From Piscicola geometra (lineage: Eukaryota; Annelida; Clitellata; Hirudinida; Piscicolidae), in assembly GCA_943735955.1 (NCBI GenBank), contig OX030960.1, positions 7,870,932 to 7,934,931 on the forward strand: DNA of 64,000 nt. Reading direction: 5' to 3'. Positions within the stretch are counted from its first letter, which is position 1. Each line of letters starts with the position of its first letter. The position numbers and the translations under genes are program-made. A model generated the notes under the pieces. It was not told the DNA's origin. It worked only from the letters and a program-made list of their open reading frames with translations, and ran no database searches. Shown in pieces: positions 40,070-52,330 of the stretch.

Positions 40070-40680
40070 GTTAAAAACACTTTACATAAATGCTAAAAAA
40101 AAACAAATTGAGCAATGTTTAGAAATGAATTAAGTGGGAACATGAATAGATGGTGGGAACATTTATAAAAAGAAATCAAACTTGTTTATTTGGTAATGGG
40201 ACTCATTTTAAACCCCGGTAAAATTTCATTTTAAAAAATTGATATTTCTATGGCGTTAATGAATAAAGTGTTAATTTATCGAAATATATAACTTTCCATT
40301 AGCGCATTTTGCAGTTAGTTTGCTTTTTACTCGTGTGTGGGTTTATATAACAAATTTATAGATAAATGGTTTCAAATATAAGCTCATAGCAAAGGCATTA
40401 TGGGGCATTCTCTGTTCATTTAAAGTTACAATTAATATATTTATATATGTATTAATGATGCATGTTTGTGTGTGTGTATGTGTGCTTATGAATGCTGGTA
40501 TGTTTGCCAGAGGTTCAAAATGAGGCTCACACCTCAAAAAAGATAAATAATGTTGATGGAAGTTTCAAAATTTAATGTATCTTTAAAATTCAATTTTCCA
40601 AAGTGAAGTTTTATTCTAGGCATTAAACTCTAAGATATTGTCATAAGGGCCATTTTAATTTTTGAAACGTCATTTTGAAA
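40070..40680. other. Intergenic AT-rich DNA upstream of the POU gene
   Basis: No gene or structured element recognised. A short TG run lies at about 40465-40482. Confidence 0.5.
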
Positions 40681-41291
40681 ATTGCGAGAGCCAATCAGGA
40701 GAGGGAGGGGGTGGGGCCTGCATCATCAAAGCTGCATATGAAGTGTGGGTGGGGCATGGAGGCATTTCAATATTGTGACTTTTTTGATTGCTGGCTTCGT
40801 CGCTTTAGTACGCGATAGGAATACTCTTCAATTCTTCTTGTGATCTTTGCAGTCAAGCGTCTGAATAATAACTCAAAAAAGGATTTCCGCCTAATCACCA
40901 ATTAACTCATGGGTTCTTGCTAATTATTAAAGTTCACAAATTCTCAAAAAGGATACTACCAGAATAAAGTTGCTTTGAAAGTTTTGTTTGGGATTTTGTC
41001 TACTTGGAGTGTCTCCCGAAATAACCGAGGATTAAACGCTGAATGACGTAGCCGACTTTCGGTAAGTGCTTCAGACTCGAGTGTTTGTTATCCTTCCATA
41101 AACTTCAAAGTTTCAAGAACCTTTGTGTGCCTTCATATTCACTTCGCATGTCGCTTAAAGGATTTACAAATTGTAAAAAATTAATTCAATCTACACGCAA
41201 TTTCAAGAATTTTATTTAATAAATCAAGTACAAACTAAACTAGTTACATTATCTCGCCACAGCGTTTCTGAACAACCACCCCACCGTTGCA
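40681..41291 (+). promoter_or_regulatory. Probable promoter and 5' UTR of the POU class III gene, with a likely 5' UTR intron
   Basis: GC content rises here. A CCAAT box (GCCAATCAG, 40690-40698) is followed by CACCC/GC-box-like G-rich sequence (GGGGGTGGGGCCTG, about 40708-40720, and GGGTGGGGCATGG near 40747). A strong donor (CGGTAAGT, intron from 41062) and a pyrimidine-rich acceptor (CTCGCCACAG, ending 41262) define a probable 201-bp 5' UTR intron, 29 bp before the start codon. The transcription start cannot be fixed from sequence; no convincing TATA box is seen. Confidence 0.5.
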
Positions 41292-43292
41292 ATGGCCACA
41301 TCGAACGTCAACGAACAGCCGTACAGCTGCGAAACATTCGTAGCCGCTTCACCACACCTCCAGGACCCCCAGCAGCAGTTCATGACCAGCATGCAACTCT
41401 TCCAACAACGCCAACAAGCCCTCCTACAACAATCTCAACAAAACCTCATTCCTGACGACTACTACCGTCTGCCTCTTTCCGCCCCGAATTGTTTGACGGA
41501 GCTCGGTTCGTCATCCCCATCGTCTAACTACTCCTCCATCATCCAGCCTAACCTATGGAAACAGGATATGCAGCTGCAGCAGTCGAACCACCAACTCTAC
41601 CACCCCAGCCAGGCCTCCCACCACCATCTGCACACCTCTTTTTGGCCTCTCCACCACCAACACCCTTCTCAACAACAATCGCCACTCTCGCAACAACACG
41701 CCTCTTCCACCAACCACTCGGCCACTCTCGATCAACTTCAAATGTCTTACGCAATGCTCAACAACAACAACGCCGCTAACAACAGCGCCAACAGCCTTTC
41801 ATCCGCCACTGCCTCTAACGTCTACGGAGCGTCAATGGCGTCTTGGCGGTCATCTCTTGGTGGTCTCGATGGATCTGAGGCGTTGATGGACTCATCCAAC
41901 GGAGCAGGCGACATCCCATCCGATGAAGAAGCTCCTTCCAACTTCGACCTAGAACAGTTCGCCAAGCAGTTCAAACAGCGAAGAATCAAGCTGGGATACA
42001 CACAAGCCGACGTAGGCTTGGCTCTGGGAACTCTGTATGGCAATGTCTTCTCACAAACGACCATCTGTCGCTTCGAAGCTCTGCAGTTGAGTTTCAAAAA
42101 TATGTGCAAGCTGAAGCCACTGGTCGAGAAATGGCTGGAAGAGGCCGACTCGACCACTGGCAGTCCCACCAACATCGACAAAATCGCCGCTCAAGGAAGG
42201 AAACGCAAGAAACGCACGAGCATCGAAGTGACCGTGAAGGGAGCCCTCGAGAACAATTTCGTCAAACAACCAAAACCAAACGCCTCTGACATCGCCCGTT
42301 TGTCGGAAGAGCTCCAACTAGAGAAGGAGGTGGTCAGGGTGTGGTTCTGCAACCGTCGTCAGAAGGAAAAACGCATGACTCCCGTTGTGCCGGATTCGAT
42401 GAACGGCGGCGATATGATGATGGGCGGTGGTCTCTCGATGGGAGATCGAGACGGTTCGAACAACAGCAGTCCCATGCTCTGCGACCCAGCCTCGTCCGAT
42501 CATTCTGATGCAGGATCGTCGATCGGAGGATGCAACAAGAGATACCTTTCTTCATCCCCTCCCCACCTATCTGTCATTCATGCTAGTAGCAACAATAACA
42601 ACAATAATTCGAATAATAATAATATTAATAATAATAGTAGTAACGAAACGAATAACAACGTACCTGCTTGCACCAACAACAGCAGCAACAACAACGGTAT
42701 GAGTGTTGACAAGAACAACAACATGCTGCCCAGCAACGCTTACATGAGCCAACTTACTTCTAGCAACTACAACAACTCGGATCCTGACGATGAGCTAATG
42801 GATAACCACATCAACAACCAATACAACAATAACAGCAGCAACAACAACGTCAACAACTCAAACAGTTTGAGTAATTCTTCAAATAGCCACCACAACAACA
42901 ATACTAACCACAACAGCAACAACAATCTCAGCAACAACAACAGCAACAACAACAACAACCATTTGAGCTCTCTTGAGTCGGTTTCAACTTCCCAGCTGGA
43001 CTCCACCTCATCGATGGCCAATCTACCTTCCTACTCCTCACTCACCGACTACTCCTCTCCTCTCGACACCTCCTCCCTCCACCACGTCCTCTACTCCAAT
43101 TCTCAACACCAATCTTTTTTCCAACAAAACCAACAACACCAGCAACATTTCTCGCAACAACAACAACAGCAACAACAACAACACCAACAAGCCAATCTCC
43201 CATCCACCCCACCTCCTTCCACGTCCATGCTTCTCTCCAGCATGCAGCGCTCCCTTCAACACCAATTGCAATGTTACGCTGCCACCAATTGA
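41292..43292 (+). CDS. POU class III homeodomain transcription factor (Brn/ventral veins lacking type)
   Basis: A single uninterrupted 666-codon frame, intronless like many class III POU genes. The POU-specific domain spans about residues 211-286 ([39 protein letters not shown]). A short linker with [20 protein letters not shown] leads to the POU homeodomain at about 304-363. Helix 3 reads [15 protein letters not shown]353 is the POU-hallmark Cys at homeodomain position 50 and N354 the invariant Asn51. Both halves bind octamer-like DNA in the nucleus; orthologues direct neural, ectodermal and tubular-organ fates. Homeodomain helices 1-2 are unusual ([20 protein letters not shown]). Flanks are low-complexity: Gln-rich 26-48, His/Gln-rich about 90-140, Asn-rich 431-556 and Gln-rich about 609-636. 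The start is the first ATG after the 5' UTR acceptor. AATAAA signals lie at 43719 and 43794. Confidence 0.97.
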   Translation: MATSNVNEQPYSCETFVAASPHLQDPQQQFMTSMQLFQQRQQALLQQSQQNLIPDDYYRLPLSAPNCLTELGSSSPSSNYSSIIQPNLWKQDMQLQQSNHQLYHPSQASHHHLHTSFWPLHHQHPSQQQSPLSQQHASSTNHSATLDQLQMSYAMLNNNNAANNSANSLSSATASNVYGASMASWRSSLGGLDGSEALMDSSNGAGDIPSDEEAPSNFDLEQFAKQFKQRRIKLGYTQADVGLALGTLYGNVFSQTTICRFEALQLSFKNMCKLKPLVEKWLEEADSTTGSPTNIDKIAAQGRKRKKRTSIEVTVKGALENNFVKQPKPNASDIARLSEELQLEKEVVRVWFCNRRQKEKRMTPVVPDSMNGGDMMMGGGLSMGDRDGSNNSSPMLCDPASSDHSDAGSSIGGCNKRYLSSSPPHLSVIHASSNNNNNNSNNNNINNNSSNETNNNVPACTNNSSNNNGMSVDKNNNMLPSNAYMSQLTSSNYNNSDPDDELMDNHINNQYNNNSSNNNVNNSNSLSNSSNSHHNNNTNHNSNNNLSNNNSNNNNNHLSSLESVSTSQLDSTSSMANLPSYSSLTDYSSPLDTSSLHHVLYSNSQHQSFFQQNQQHQQHFSQQQQQQQQQHQQANLPSTPPPSTSMLLSSMQRSLQHQLQCYAATN

Positions 43293-43805
43293 CCCCCCCC
43301 TAACCAACCAACCTCTCCTCTCCCCAAAAACTTTTCTCCTCCCAAACCAATCTCTCTTCTCTCCCAAACCACCCATCCTCCCCTTTCATCCCTTCCCATC
43401 TCTCTCAGTGTACATTTAAAACTCGATTTAACATCGCATTAATGCTTCAACGATTGAAAATCCCAAAATTTTTGAGTTCTATTCAGAGTGATCTTAGTTT
43501 CGAGTCATTTTTAGAGACCAGGATCGAGATTCGGTCGAAGAAATGAATTATTCTCATTTCTTTTATTGAGTTGAACCTCTGCACGCCTACTCAGTCGTTA
43601 CGATGAAAATCTCTAGCTGTATGATTGCTCAGACTCCGAATCATTTCAATTTGTTCCATATCCATTCATCAAATGATCCTTTAATTACCACCTAATTTCT
43701 CATTGTTTTTCCAGTTCAAATAAACTTGAATAACACTACCACGGCGCTTTTTATAACACGAAACATAAAATCACTTGAAAGTTTAAAACCACCAATAAAA
43801 TCTAT
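43293..43805 (+). terminator. POU gene 3' UTR with two poly(A) signals
   Basis: A C/CT-rich start (43291-43400) is followed by AT-richer sequence with AATAAA at 43719-43724 and 43794-43799. The 3' UTR probably ends shortly after one of these, about 450-530 bases after the stop. Confidence 0.6.
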
Positions 43806-44876
43806 GCACCTAACCCCCCCCTCCCCTACTTCCATGGCGGGTCACATGGCCTCGGAAACTTCAATATGCCATTCCGATGCTGCGTTACAAATCGCTTCAA
43901 AGTAAATTAATCGCAGACACATCTTTGAACGGAAATAGGAGTGAATGCCAACCGGAAGCACGTGACTCAGTCCTCCGCACCCATCCCTCCACTCCCTCCT
44001 TCCATCTCTCCACTCACCCTCTTCCCATTTCTCACCCTTTTCCTCTTTCTCTTTTGTCTCCCTTTTTCTTTCCCTTTCATTTTTATATTTCCAATCTCTC
44101 TCTCTCTTTCATATGTCTTTTCATATTCTTTATTAATTTATTTATTAATTTATTTATTAATTTCTTTATTAATTTCTTTATTAATTTCTTTATTAATTTC
44201 TTTATTAATTTCTTTATTAATTTCTTTATTTCTATATTTCTCTTTATTTTTATAATAAAGTTTTTATAGCAAAATGTGGGACAATATACATCCGATTATA
44301 CTCATCGAGGCCTTTAGGTTGTATGAATGGATGGATTCTATGCTGTAGGAAATAAAAGGAAAAGGGAAATAAGAAAACACAATTTTAATAACAACTCGAT
44401 TTAAAGCTTAATATTAAATTCTAATTATATCAAAATAAAACTTTAATGATTGAAAATAAAAGTATTTTAAAAGAGAATTGAGTGAGTTGCTGCAGTAATG
44501 CTGGTTCCTGGTTCTGTTGGATGGTGTTCAGCAGTGGAACTTTTATTACATTCAGAAATTGAGAAAATGAATATTGAAAAATTCAGAATTTATTGAAGGT
44601 TTAAAAATATATTTCGTCATAAAATTCAAGAAAAACACATTTTTGAAAATAATTAAAGATAGTTTTCACAGAAATGTAAATTATATGAACGCATTCGATA
44701 AATATTTTTTTATAAAATATATTTTATAAAAAAGAACATTACAATTCCCATATAGAAACGTTCCACATTGTACTAATATTTCATATTTATAACTGTCGTG
44801 TAGAGGGTATAATACAGTATAAAAGTTTTGGAATTTATAATCAAATATGTGAGGGAATGGGTTTAGGTTATTTTTC
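43806..44876. repeat. CT-rich DNA then a 12-bp tandem repeat
   Basis: A pyrimidine-rich tract (about 43975-44110) leads into about ten copies of a TTTCTTTATTAA unit (about 44125-44240). ORFs across it are repeat by-products. The rest to 44876 is AT-rich with no gene. Confidence 0.8.
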
Positions 44877-45827
44877 TATGTGTGTGTGAGTGCGTGTGTG
44901 TTATTCTTTTATGTTTTGGTGTGTGTGTATGAATTCTTCTGTTTGTGTTTGTTTGTATTTATGTTTGTATGTATGTATTTATGTTTGTATGTATGTATTT
45001 TTGTGTGTGTCATTTCATGTGACTTTGCCGATAGCGAAAACAATGCATGCAAGAATGGTAACGGAGCTTCATCTGTTGTGCCATTGATCCTTTTGACGGA
45101 TGCCTTGAGTGAAAAGATTTGTTTGTGTGTGTGTGTGTGTTTGTCTGTGTGTGTGTTTGTGTGTGTGTTTGTGGGAGTTTGCGTATGTTTATGCGTCGGT
45201 TTGTATGTGCTTTTATGTGTGGCTGGTAGGAGGATCAAAGGACAGATGGTTAGCTGGAAGATGGGTTGGAGGGTTGCCGTGGTAGAGGCAGCAATGCAGG
45301 ACATTTCTATCGGCATAATACCACCCTTTGGACGGATTAAATTATTGGAAGAGATTCCGTTATTCATATTTTTAGATTAAAAAGAATTAACAATCGTTTA
45401 AATGATTAAAAATCTATTAATAAATACAATAACTTTTATATTGTTCTCGAATTACAGGATGAAAGACTTTGCAAGAACAATCGGTTGTGATTGCATTCTC
45501 AGTTTATTGGGGAACATAAAAGATAAACGATGGGAAGAGGTAAAGGTGCTTCAGGTGCCACGCTGTTCTATGAGCAGTTTAATCAATAATTCTGTATGCG
45601 CATTTGTCTGCTTGAATGGATGCCTTTGTCTGCTTGTATAGAAGCCTTTGTCTGTTTGGATGGAAGTCTTTGTCCGTCTAGTTGTCCTTGTCTCTCTTGT
45701 CATTTAGTGGTCGCTTTTGAGTTTGCCTTCTTTCAAGCGTACTAATCAATAAAGCGCAACAGCATTTATCACAGTTAAACTATTTGTGTGTGTGTGTGTT
45801 TGTGTTTTTGTTTGTGTGTGTGTGTGT

Positions 45828-45866
<39 letters not shown>

Positions 45867-45895
45867 TGTGTGTGTGTGCGTGTATGTATGTTCTT
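44877..45895. repeat. GT-rich microsatellite cluster
   Basis: GT runs with TTTGT/TATGT interruptions at about 44877-45010, 45120-45215 and 45783-45895. Between the first two is a non-repetitive island (45015-45118) containing AACAATGCATGCAAG, with SOX-like and POU-like sequence side by side. The 166-codon plus and 152-codon minus ORFs are driven by the repeat and I do not call them. Confidence 0.75.
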
Positions 45896-46167
45896 TACTA
45901 CATTCAAAACTTTCATATTTGAATTTTAAGTGCCTGTGACTAAATGGAAAAATAAGAGACGCAGATTGTGTTTGGAAAAGTAAGGTCCAACAAACTGTTC
46001 AATTAGTCTCACTCATCCACTTACCATTTCAAATAACAACTTCAAAACCTCAAGATATATGTCAGAGTTTTTTCGGAAAAATTTAAAAATCCAAAAATAA
46101 TTCACTCTTTTCCCTTTTAAACTCTGAAATGTATTCTCGCTAGATAGATCGCTAGAAGCCAGGAGAA

Positions 46168-46265
46168 CACCGGAGATAAGTGAGTACAATACATCGGAGT
46201 TAAGTGAGTAAAAGACATCGGAGTTAAGTGAGTACAAAACATCGGAATTAAGTGAGAGTACAAGA
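46168..46265. repeat. 24-bp tandem repeat, four copies, each with a TAAGTG core
   Basis: Units at 46168-46191, 46192-46215, 46216-46239 and 46240-46265 share CGGAGTTAAGTGAGTA with minor changes (GATAAGTG in the first, AATTAAGTG in the last). TTAAGTG resembles NK2-class homeodomain sites. The 74-codon minus ORF reading YSLNSDV repeats is a by-product of the 24-bp period. Confidence 0.85.
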
Positions 46266-47000
46266 CATTTGAAGAGTGAACGGGGCCATAAAAAGGCGTA
46301 CTGTGGCGCAGTCTAAATGATTATGTGCTGTAATTCCCAAGAATAAAGCAACGAATGCTATTTCGTAGCTCTTAGCCGATTGAAAAGAAGACATTCACAA
46401 ATAGGCATTGCTTCTAAATTATAAGTTCTAACGGTTCTTTTCATGCTTTGGAAGCAGTTTTGGGGTCTTTTACTCTTGGAAACCGTCAGGTTTTATGGAG
46501 AAAATGTCATTTGTAAGAGATGATGGGACTCAAGAAGTATTTGAGAAGGCTTCAGTTATAATTGTTTTTCTCTAATTTGTCCCTTTTTGGATTTATAAAA
46601 GCTTGATAGTGTTCAGGACTAGTGTGTGAAGAAGGTTGTAATGTGTATGTGTGCATGTGCCTTAGTGCGTTTGTTTGTGTTTGTGTGCGTCGATTTCATG
46701 AGAACGGGTGCGTTCGTCCAATATAACTGCGGTGTATCGAGTGCACAATGCGTTGAAACGTGCCCTGTTTATGCCAGCCTCCTAATTGCCATTCACCGAA
46801 AGTGTAATCTTAATAGAAAGCACAATCGGTGCTCGACTGAAAGTCAAAAGAAGAGGCATTGTAGCCTGCGTGCTGTAATTCCAACGGCGGTGGCGGTTGT
46901 GGTGTGTTGGATGTTTAAGGACACTTGACAACTTCAAGTCTTTATCTTTATTGTAGAGCACTCGTGCCTTTGTGAACGTTTATAGACGCGGTACTTTGTT
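46266..47000. other. Intergenic DNA with a non-repetitive GC-balanced island
   Basis: About 46690-46910 is more GC-balanced than its surroundings and carries a 100-codon plus ORF beginning 46626, with no motif or splice support. It may be a regulatory island or a non-coding transcript; I cannot tell. Confidence 0.35.
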
Positions 47001-47150
47001 GGTTTAACAATTTATTAAAAATTAACGGATAATTATGTGTTTAATCTTTGTTAGTTTAATAGTTTATTAAAAATCAACAGATAATTAGGTATTTTATGTT
47101 TTTTAGTTTAATCATTTATTAAAATCAACGGATATTTAGGCGTTTAGTCC
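47001..47150. repeat. 52-bp tandem repeat, nearly three copies
   Basis: The segment GTTTAATAGTTTATTAAAAA and relatives recur at about 47001, 47053 and 47105, each followed by a TCAACGGATAATTA-like segment. Copies are about 80% alike, so the array is old. Confidence 0.75.
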
Positions 47151-47399
47151 ATATTTGGAAAGTGCCTTTTTTCAAACAAGAACCTCAAATTAGCTTTTTT
47201 AATTTGACAATTTCATTGCATGCTTGTCTCTTGATGGCTTTGGCCTCAAGAGATGACGTTTTAAATGCTTTTTGTGAACGAAAAAATAGCAATTAAAGAA
47301 GATTGTTTGGAAATGATTAATGCAGTTAAGAATTTTTTTTTAATATGTTGAAAACTGCTAGAAAAAAAATTATAGAATATAAGTTAGCAGAAAAAATTA

Positions 47400-47490
47400 C
47401 TTCCATGAGTATCCTTCGTGGTTAGACCAAATCCAATTGAATTTGAGGAAAGAGCGCTATAGAAATTTATTTGATTGATTGAATTAAGTG
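47400..47490 (+). repeat. SINE-like 3' end
   Basis: AGAGCGCTATAGAAATTTAT followed by a TTGATTGATTGA tail resembles the conserved 3' ends of Deu/V-type SINEs and their partner LINEs, which typically end in a GCGCTATA-type motif and short tandem tail. The 5' part is not recognisable, so this would be a truncated copy. Confidence 0.4.
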
Positions 47491-47875
47491 ATCACTAAAT
47501 TACAAGGTCACAAAAGCATATTATATTAACCAATAAATTAGTTTAGTTTAAGGAGTTAAAAACCAATCTTTTGACCTTTATAATAGTAATCAAAAAATGA
47601 AAATAAATTAATAAAATAAATTAATAAAAAATAATAATAAACAATGAAAAAAATAATTTGTCCAAATCTAATTAATTACAAAAACAACAACCCATTTCCA
47701 AATCCTTCAAGTACAAAGAGAATTGATAAATGATATATAATAATTACACACGTGGTGGAAAAGTAAAGGCGAGACGGGAGGAGCGTGATGGATGAATCAT
47801 AAGTCAGTGCCTTGGAAGAAACACTGGCGTGGGGTTTGTCGCAGTCAATGCCATTAATCAATCGGTAAATAGCAG

Positions 47876-48440
47876 ATGACGGTGGTGATGGTAGTAGTGA
47901 TGGTTGGGGTGATGATTGTAGTAGTAGTAGTGATGATGGTAGTAGTGATGGTTGGGGTGATGATTGTAGTGGTAGTAGTGATGATGGTAGTAGTTGGGGG
48001 GAATAGTAGTGATTGTGGTGGTGATGATGGTGATGGGGATGAGGATGATGATGATGGGATGGTGATGATAATGATTATAATGATGATGTGGTGGTGATGA
48101 TAATGACTATGATGATGATGGGTTAGTGATGGAATAAAAAAAATTGGTGATGAGGATAATGGAGAGGGTGATGGGGTGAACAGTGATGTTGATTTTTGTG
48201 GAAAGAATGGTGGAAAGAATGGTGAAGGAGGAAAACGAAGATGATTAGAGATGATAATGGTAGTAGTGGTGATGGCGGTGATGGTGTTGATAATAGTAAT
48301 GGTGACGGTGGTGACTGTAATTAGGGAAGAGAAAGATGAAGCTAATAAAGAGGATGTATATGGCAGGGGTGGATGAAGACAGGTGGATTAGAGAAATTAT
48401 AAAAGTGGGATGATATTAAGATGATGATGATGATGATGCC
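47876..48440. repeat. GAT/GGT/AGT compound trinucleotide region
   Basis: Imperfect GAT, GGT and AGT arrays, including a partly duplicated block GATGGTTGGGGTGATGATTG (near 47902 and 47948). No gene; the 73-codon Met/Val-rich ORF is a by-product. Confidence 0.85.
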
Positions 48441-50560
48441 AGTAAGGATGGTGGTAGAGATGTGGGGTATTAGAAAGATAAGTGGTAGTCACAGTGTAAT
48501 CATTGATTTCACTTTATAAACTTGGAATTATTGATAAGATTATATAAACAACAAGAAGTAAATACAAACACATAGTATACAAACTTGGAAAGGGTTTAAG
48601 TATCTTTAAAAAGATACAAATTAGTAAAGAAATATATTTTGACAAGAATTATGTTTGAGATAAAGAATGAAGAATATGCAATCGACACAACGGGTGATGA
48701 TGATATTGGAAAGGTCTCTGTGTGTCTCTGAAGTCCGTTAAAGTGTTGGTTGGTGGTGGTGGTAGTGGTGGAAAAAGAGGTGGTTGTGATGGATGAGGAT
48801 GAAATAATGTGAATTAGTAATGAGAGAAGATTTAATTGTTTTAAAATAATGCCTAAAAATATTATTTTTTAAAGAAAAAAACTGGAATATAAGCTAATAT
48901 TGTTAATATATTATTAAATTATACATTGAAAATAACTAATCTGATAAAACCAAAACATTAAAATTTAATGGAAACAAATAAATATTTTTTAAAACAGATA
49001 AAAACTGTAAACTCAGAAAATAAATGCAAGAGAGACAATGAAAGAGATAGGGGGTGTAATTTGTTTGATGTGCAGCTCTCTATTGCGGGCGATAAACTTC
49101 AATTACTGCCCTCATAGATAGAAACTCCGTTGCCAAGGTAATGGTTCTTGGATGGAGATGCAGAGAAATAGTGATGGATGGATGATGGAGAAAGGGAGGT
49201 GGGTTTTAATATTTTAAAGTTTAATTAGTCTTTTTTTGAAGTTGGGGTTTTACATCTTATGGAAAATATATATTATTTGGAAAATATATTTATAATAAAT
49301 AATAAAAATTTCCATTATAAAAAGTTTTTTCAAAAGCGCGTAATTTTTCTGATATTCAATAACTTTGAAGCAACCAAATGTGAAAGTGATCCAAGTAGTA
49401 TAGGAGCTGAAGGTAAGTAGGTGAATACAGGTAAAGAGGCGACAGATAGCTGTGGTTGCAGCTGTATCGTAGTTGCAGCTGCAGTCTGCATAGCAAGTAG
49501 AATGCTAATTTTAGCTGTGTGTATGTGTGTGTATGTGGATTTTTCTTTTTTTGTGTATGGGTTTATTTTTGTATATTTGAATTTTTTTGTATATGTGAAT
49601 GTGTTTTTGTATATGTGAATTTTTTTATGCGTCGTAGGGTTTTATGTGTGCTTGTATGCTTTTGTTAATGTGGGTGTATGTTTAGAAGTAACTTCTAGTT
49701 TATTTACAAGTCAATGTAACCATGCGTTTTCAATTATCTGTGACGTGAATCATTGAAATAACGGTGAAATCACTCAAAAGAAACATTAAAATAAGTTTCA
49801 CATCTATAAATGATTCAATCCTGTCTTTTTATTTTTAATAAATTATTTAGCGTTACAAAAATTCATAGCCTGAGACCATGGGTCTACTAATTAAGGCGAT
49901 ATTATGCCGTTTTAATACACCTGACCCACAATAAGTATTCAATACAGAATAATAAGAGAGTCTTATTAACAATATTAAAATAATAAATAATTAAATTAGA
50001 TGGAAATTAATAATCGCGTTGAAACAAATAAAATTGATTTAAAATTAAATAATAATAATAATTATTTTAATTATTTAAAATGTTTAAAAGAAAGATGATA
50101 GTTGGATGTAACGAATGGATTTGTGACGCAGGCAACTTGATACGTCGATGCTTTTTTCTGTGGATCAAAAATGAGTTTCTTTTAAATTGATTATTTCGTA
50201 AATACCGACCTTTCATTGACCTCATTTTACATCGACTATGAGAGTGTAACGAAACTATTTAGAATAAACGAAATAGAGTCGTCAATTTGACTAGACGTGC
50301 TTAAAGAATATTTTCGCTTCTGTTTTAATTTATAAAAAAACAGAATTATATCCTTCTATTTAAAGTAAAAGCCTATCTCCAATCTACTAAGCAATTACGT
50401 AAACTTTTCAAATTAATTAAATTACTTCAAATTACTTCAAACAACCGTCAAAAGAGAAACTCGTCGTCATAGTTTTGAAACTGCTGACTGGCATCTTTGT
50501 CAGCGCCGACAGCGGCAATACTACACCAATGTGATCATTGATTTGAGCATATTTGTGAAT
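48441..50560. other. Intergenic AT-rich DNA
   Basis: No gene supported. More GC-balanced islands at about 49080-49150 (with CTTCAATTACTG and GTTGCCAAGGTAA), 49440-49520 and 50100-50300 could be regulatory. GT/TATG-rich stretches occur at about 49515-49680. Confidence 0.4.
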
Positions 50561-50567
50561 ATCATCA

Positions 50568-50856
50568 CACGTCATCATCATCATCATCATCGTCGTTCTC
50601 ATCATCGTTATCGTCCTCATCATCATCTTCATCATCATCATCATAATCATCATCACCATCTTCATCGCTATCATCATTATCATCTCCGGCACTCTATTTA
50701 ATTATCAACAACGTCATGCCAATATAATGATTCATTAAACTTCATTAACAGCTGTATCTTCATGTTCATGGGAAAACTTATTATTATTATTATCATCATT
50801 ATCATCATCATCACCATCATTATCATCGTCATCTTTTTCTTCATCATCATCATCAG

Positions 50857-50888
<32 letters not shown>

Positions 50889-50945
50889 CCAACAACAACA
50901 TCATCATCATCATCATCAACAACAACATCATCATCATCATCTTTA
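50568..50945. repeat. Two (ATC)n arrays
   Basis: Imperfect ATC trinucleotide arrays at about 50568-50665 and 50782-50942, with TTATC, GTC and AAC variants. Low-complexity ORFs on both strands are by-products. A shorter ATC block recurs at about 51348-51400. Confidence 0.9.
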
Positions 50946-51019
50946 TAGAACTTGGTTCGCATAATAATATTCCGTATCGCATCGAGCTCATTTACAATTC
51001 AAATTTCTGCGCTATACGA

Positions 51020-51420
51020 TACAGACACACACACACACACCCATAAGTACACGTACACACAAATACATCTACGTGCAATACACATACAACAGAGATACGT
51101 ACACACACATACAAACACCCATAAACAAAAGCACAAAAACAAGAACAACAAACACATACTTACGGAAAATCATAAAAACACACATAACAACCAGAAAAAC
51201 ACATGAGTCTAGATTTTTTTCAGAGAGGATTCAGCAAATTAAAGTTATTTTTGGTGAATGAAATGTTTTTCGTGAATATCCATCAAAAATGTCGGATGAG
51301 TCTCAAAAAGTGATCAGCATCTTTCTTCTCCTCTTTCTCCCCTTTCTCATCATCGTCATCATCATTGTCATCATCATCATCCCCACCCTCATCATCAACA
51401 TAACATCGTGAATTTCATCA
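51020..51420. repeat. CA-rich and ATC-rich low-complexity DNA
   Basis: Short CA runs near 51024-51190 and ATC triplets near 51348-51400. No gene. Confidence 0.7.
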
Positions 51421-52330
51421 AAAAATCCAAATAAGTCTCCCGATTAATTCTTCTAGAAATCCGGTCCACCAACCTCCTGAAAGATTCAATAAACCGGACA
51501 CGAGTCTGAATGCAGCATCGGCGATGTTAAAACTCTCGCAGACGCCAACAGCACGAACGTACAGCAGCACTGATGGTGAGTAGCGTGCACAGCGATTTGA
51601 AACAAGGTTATCTGTATAATACGGGATTAAGCGTATCACGCCATTAATCAGGCCACCTTTAACCTCGCCCCTTCTCTTCAAAAAATTCTCCGCAACGCTT
51701 CAATTTCACAGCGTCTCCCATTCAGCCGTGCATGCATTCTATTTCTGCATTCCTTTCGCTCCGTTTTGCTCCTCTTCTTCATCCTTTAAGACATCCTTCG
51801 AAAAACTTAGATTCTAGGTTCGTTAGCCTGTGAGTGGTTGAAGTCTTAAATTGTCAAAGACCTCTCAAATAACCCTTTTCTTCCCCTGTGTATTATAAAC
51901 TTTCTTCCATTATTTCGTTTTCTCTTAGTTTCTTCCACTCCATTTGATTTTCCAGCTTTATCATCTCTTCACTCCAACTTTAATCTTTTCTATTTACCCA
52001 CTCCTCTTTTTACCTCCTTTCACCTTCTTTTAACCACTTTCCCCCCTTACAGAACGATAGACCAGCCCATCAAAAAGGCACGCCGTTTAAAACGTCTCAG
52101 CGAGAGGGACCCGAGGGAGGCTCGATGGCTCTCGATCAATCGACGGCCATTGTGACCACCACCACCACATCGTCGTCGTGACTAATGGCCCTTACCTCTA
52201 AGTAGAGTTATGACTCCAGCCTTATGGCGGATTAAAAAAGCTGCCTGACGATTATTACGATAAATCATGCTTAGGTGAAGAAAGGTCGTCTTGATAATGC
52301 TCGCGAGACGTGTAAATATTGTGCTCTTTC
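51421..52330. other. GC-balanced intergenic island, possible regulatory DNA
   Basis: Two less AT-rich, non-repetitive stretches (about 51450-51680 and 52060-52275) stand out. The first carries an 87-codon minus ORF (51418-51681) with no recognised motif. The second contains GACGGCCATTGTGACC and GGCGGATTAAAAAAG, compatible with SOX and homeodomain sites. Neither has splice signals that would make it an exon. Confidence 0.35.

Noticed and set aside
41548..43419. Several 60-150-codon ORFs overlapping the POU gene in other frames and on the other strand
   Set aside because: Shadows of the real frame; their composition follows the CAA/AAC/CAC-rich codons of the POU gene.
44880..45380. 166-codon Cys/Val-rich ORF
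   Set aside because: Mostly GT repeat; the unique middle and end show no domain or splice signals.
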